Shown here: positions 36,682-37,885 of the stretch, piece by piece
Layout of the letters: every line of letters starts with the position of its first letter
Position numbering within the stretch: the first letter of the stretch is position 1
Origin: a virus
Direction: 5' to 3' (one strand)
IMG/VR virus record: IMGVR_UViG_3300046011_003262
Span: 1-37,885 of that record
Length of the DNA stretch: 37,885 nucleotides
Position numbers and translations under genes: made by a program
Notes under the pieces: generated by a model
Databases searched by the model: none
What the model was told of the DNA's origin: nothing
What the model saw: only the letters and a program-made list of their open reading frames with translations

Positions 36682-37885
36682 TCAAAATTTGATTGTGCGC
36701 GAGCCTTCTACAAATCGGATCGTGCGCGATAATTCCACAAAACTAATTGTACGTGATTTTTCAGTAAATGTAATTGATGCGCCATCTTGTGGAGCCGCTT
36801 CTGACGGTTGAGTTGCAAAGACTGAAAAGCCAAAGCTGCCCATATCAAACGCTGCCGTGGCAGTGATTGGCGGATTGATGACTGAAGCCGATGCAGCAAA
36901 GTCAAATGAGCCAAGGTCAAATGCGACAGATGCCGACTCGTTATTGCTGGCAATGCTTGCGACTACTGCAAAGCCAAAATCACCTAAATCAAAAACAGCG
37001 CCGGCAGAAACTACCGGAATAGATGAGCTGGCATCTACTGCAAATCCAAAGTCACCGATTGAAAAGTTAACCGTTGCGCCGCCTGATGGTGCCAGGTTAT
37101 CAGCAACAACATCGAATCCAAAATCACCGATTGAATATGCAATGTCAGCGCTAACCAATGGCACTGAGTTAGACGCAGAAACATCGAAGCCGAATGCGCC
37201 TATGTCGTAATTTACAGACGCGGTAAATGCAGGCGCTGTTACGTTAGCTGATGCTGCAAATCCGAAATCGCCAAGGTCGTAGCTGATGGTTGATGTGACT
37301 GCAGATGTGAATCCAATCCAGTTATCCGCATCTGTTGCGCCGAAACCGTCGAGCGTGCCGTTATTCGTGCCGCTAACTGTTGGAAGAGTTAACCCCGTGC
37401 CGCCGGATAAATCAGCTTGCCACTCTTGAGCATTCGTCAATCCAGTGACAGCGATTATTTCCATGTCGCCGACAAGATAGACAGCGTTACTGCTGCTTGA
37501 TCGGCCCATCTGGTTTAATGCGTTAGTGCCGCCAACCCAACTCGTGCTTGTTGAAAAAGTGCCGCTTTCGCCTGTTGGAGATCCAGTCAGGTTGTTGAAA
37601 ATATCCCACGCGCCGGCTGATGTATGCGTCAGCGTATAATCGAACTGCACACCACTTGTTATTAACGCAGATGTTGACCCATACCTGTTTGTTCCTGACA
37701 CGTATATGCGCAATTGGCCAGATGCGTTGACAACAGGGCCATTAGATGTAGTTGTTTGAGATGTGCCAAAAAATCCAGATAGGCCGCTCGCAGGCACAGT
37801 GATGCCATTTGGCCCAGATCTGACGCGAAAACTGTATAAGCCAGTACCGGCGTTGCCAGTAATAGCTGTTGGTATCGTTACGCGC
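36682..37885 (-). CDS. Repeat-rich virion protein (continues at left end, start at 156)
   Basis: This is the body of a 410-residue protein that starts at base 156 across the circular join. After a beta-sandwich-like N-terminal half come seven repeats of about 24 residues, each containing (F/Y)(D/S)(I/L/M)G(D/A/S)F(G/D)F followed by a Val/Ala/Ser-rich strand (about residues 225-395). The end carries three 9-residue repeats with SRTI (EKSRTISF, ELSRTIRF, EGSRTIKF). The regular pattern suggests a beta-solenoid or repeated strand-turn surface protein, perhaps a head fibre or tail adaptor. A late-type promoter and ribosome site precede the start. The apparent GTG start at 37797 is an artefact of linearisation. 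Confidence 0.82.
   Translation of the reverse strand, partial: RVTIPTAITGNAGTGLYSFRVRSGPNGITVPASGLSGFFGTSQTTTSNGPVVNASGQLRIYVSGTNRYGSTSALITSGVQFDYTLTHTSAGAWDIFNNLTGSPTGESGTFSTSTSWVGGTNALNQMGRSSSSNAVYLVGDMEIIAVTGLTNAQEWQADLSGGTGLTLPTVSGTNNGTLDGFGATDADNWIGFTSAVTSTISYDLGDFGFAASANVTAPAFTASVNYDIGAFGFDVSASNSVPLVSADIAYSIGDFGFDVVADNLAPSGGATVNFSIGDFGFAVDASSSIPVVSAGAVFDLGDFGFAVVASIASNNESASVAFDLGSFDFAASASVINPPITATAAFDMGSFGFSVFATQPSEAAPQDGASITFTEKSRTISFVELSRTIRFVEGSRTIKF
37760..37885. repeat. Right copy of 126-bp terminal overlap (circular join)
   Basis: Identical to bases 2-127. See the left copy: it is read as the assembly overlap of a circular map. Confidence 0.9.

Noticed and set aside
1-37885. Integrase, tRNA genes, restriction-modification or defence genes
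   Set aside because: Looked for and not seen: no recombinase-type catalytic motif, no tRNA cloverleaf, no methylase motif in the open frames.

Overview
This window looks like a complete genome of a tailed phage with a siphovirus-type (long, tape-measured tail) virion gene set, given as one linear contig of a circular map. Bases 2-127 are repeated exactly at 37760-37885. The gene at the right end (36682 upward, minus strand) runs across that join and starts at base 156 of the left end, so the unit length is about 37,758 bp. This overlap fits a circularly closed assembly of a permuted (headful) or cohesive-ended genome. The spanin pair with a lipoprotein, the EAE-like 'WQASRxALVVELP' protein, YopX and the Shine-Dalgarno sites point to a Gram-negative, proteobacterial host; genus cannot be told from sequence. 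I see no integrase, excisionase, large CI-type repressor, tRNA or CRISPR array, so there is no positive evidence for lysogeny.

Layout. A divergent control region at about 14724-14798 sits between a 57-residue XRE/Cro-like regulator (minus) and a PD-(D/E)XK exonuclease (plus). Rightward, 14.8-20.1 kb, lie the exonuclease, an accessory recombination protein, SSB, and then a chain of small accessory genes: an HTH protein, a hexapeptide-repeat beta-helix protein, a YopX protein, four tiny membrane or hydrophobic proteins, and two tandem-HTH proteins at the end. Leftward from 14.55 kb come the XRE regulator, an SF2 helicase, a VRR-NUC nuclease, a zinc-binding protein and a prim-pol/VirE-type replication protein. 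A UUCG-loop terminator and a 370-bp non-coding region with GGTGACATG repeats around an AT-rich core (candidate origin) follow. Then comes a run of small early genes, including an HNH/AP2-like protein whose leader appears to be a structured, attenuator-like RNA.

The late genes are all on the minus strand, from 6630 down to 156, across the join, and on from 37885 down to 20098. Head: terS, terL, a small TTG-start gene, MuF/gp7-like, portal, scaffold, major capsid. Then come a 55-residue protein, a repeat-rich virion protein across the join, three small structural proteins, a beta-helix tailspike and two membrane proteins. Next are connectors, gp10-like, tail terminator, tail tube, two chaperone-like genes, tape measure, tail proteins and fibre. 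Last is the lysis group: NlpC/P60-like, lysozyme, holin, Rz with nested Rz1. The late and plus-strand operons converge on a perfect 18-bp palindromic terminator at 20093-20110.

The strongest unusual signal is a family of late promoters. At least four minus-strand sites (2159, 3656, 29579, 31595), with weaker ones at 30684 and 183, carry a 12-bp palindrome close to GTTACGCGTAAC placed 4-5 bp upstream of a TATACT/TAAACT -10 box and no -35 box. Each lies directly before a virion gene or cluster, often just after a terminator. This predicts a phage-encoded activator; the two tandem-HTH proteins at the end of the plus-strand operon are the natural candidates. Other notable signals are the leader RNA at 8148-8271, the candidate origin at 9942-10197, eight CCCGGG sites packed in about 740 bp of terS/terL, and an 18-bp minisatellite inside a gene.
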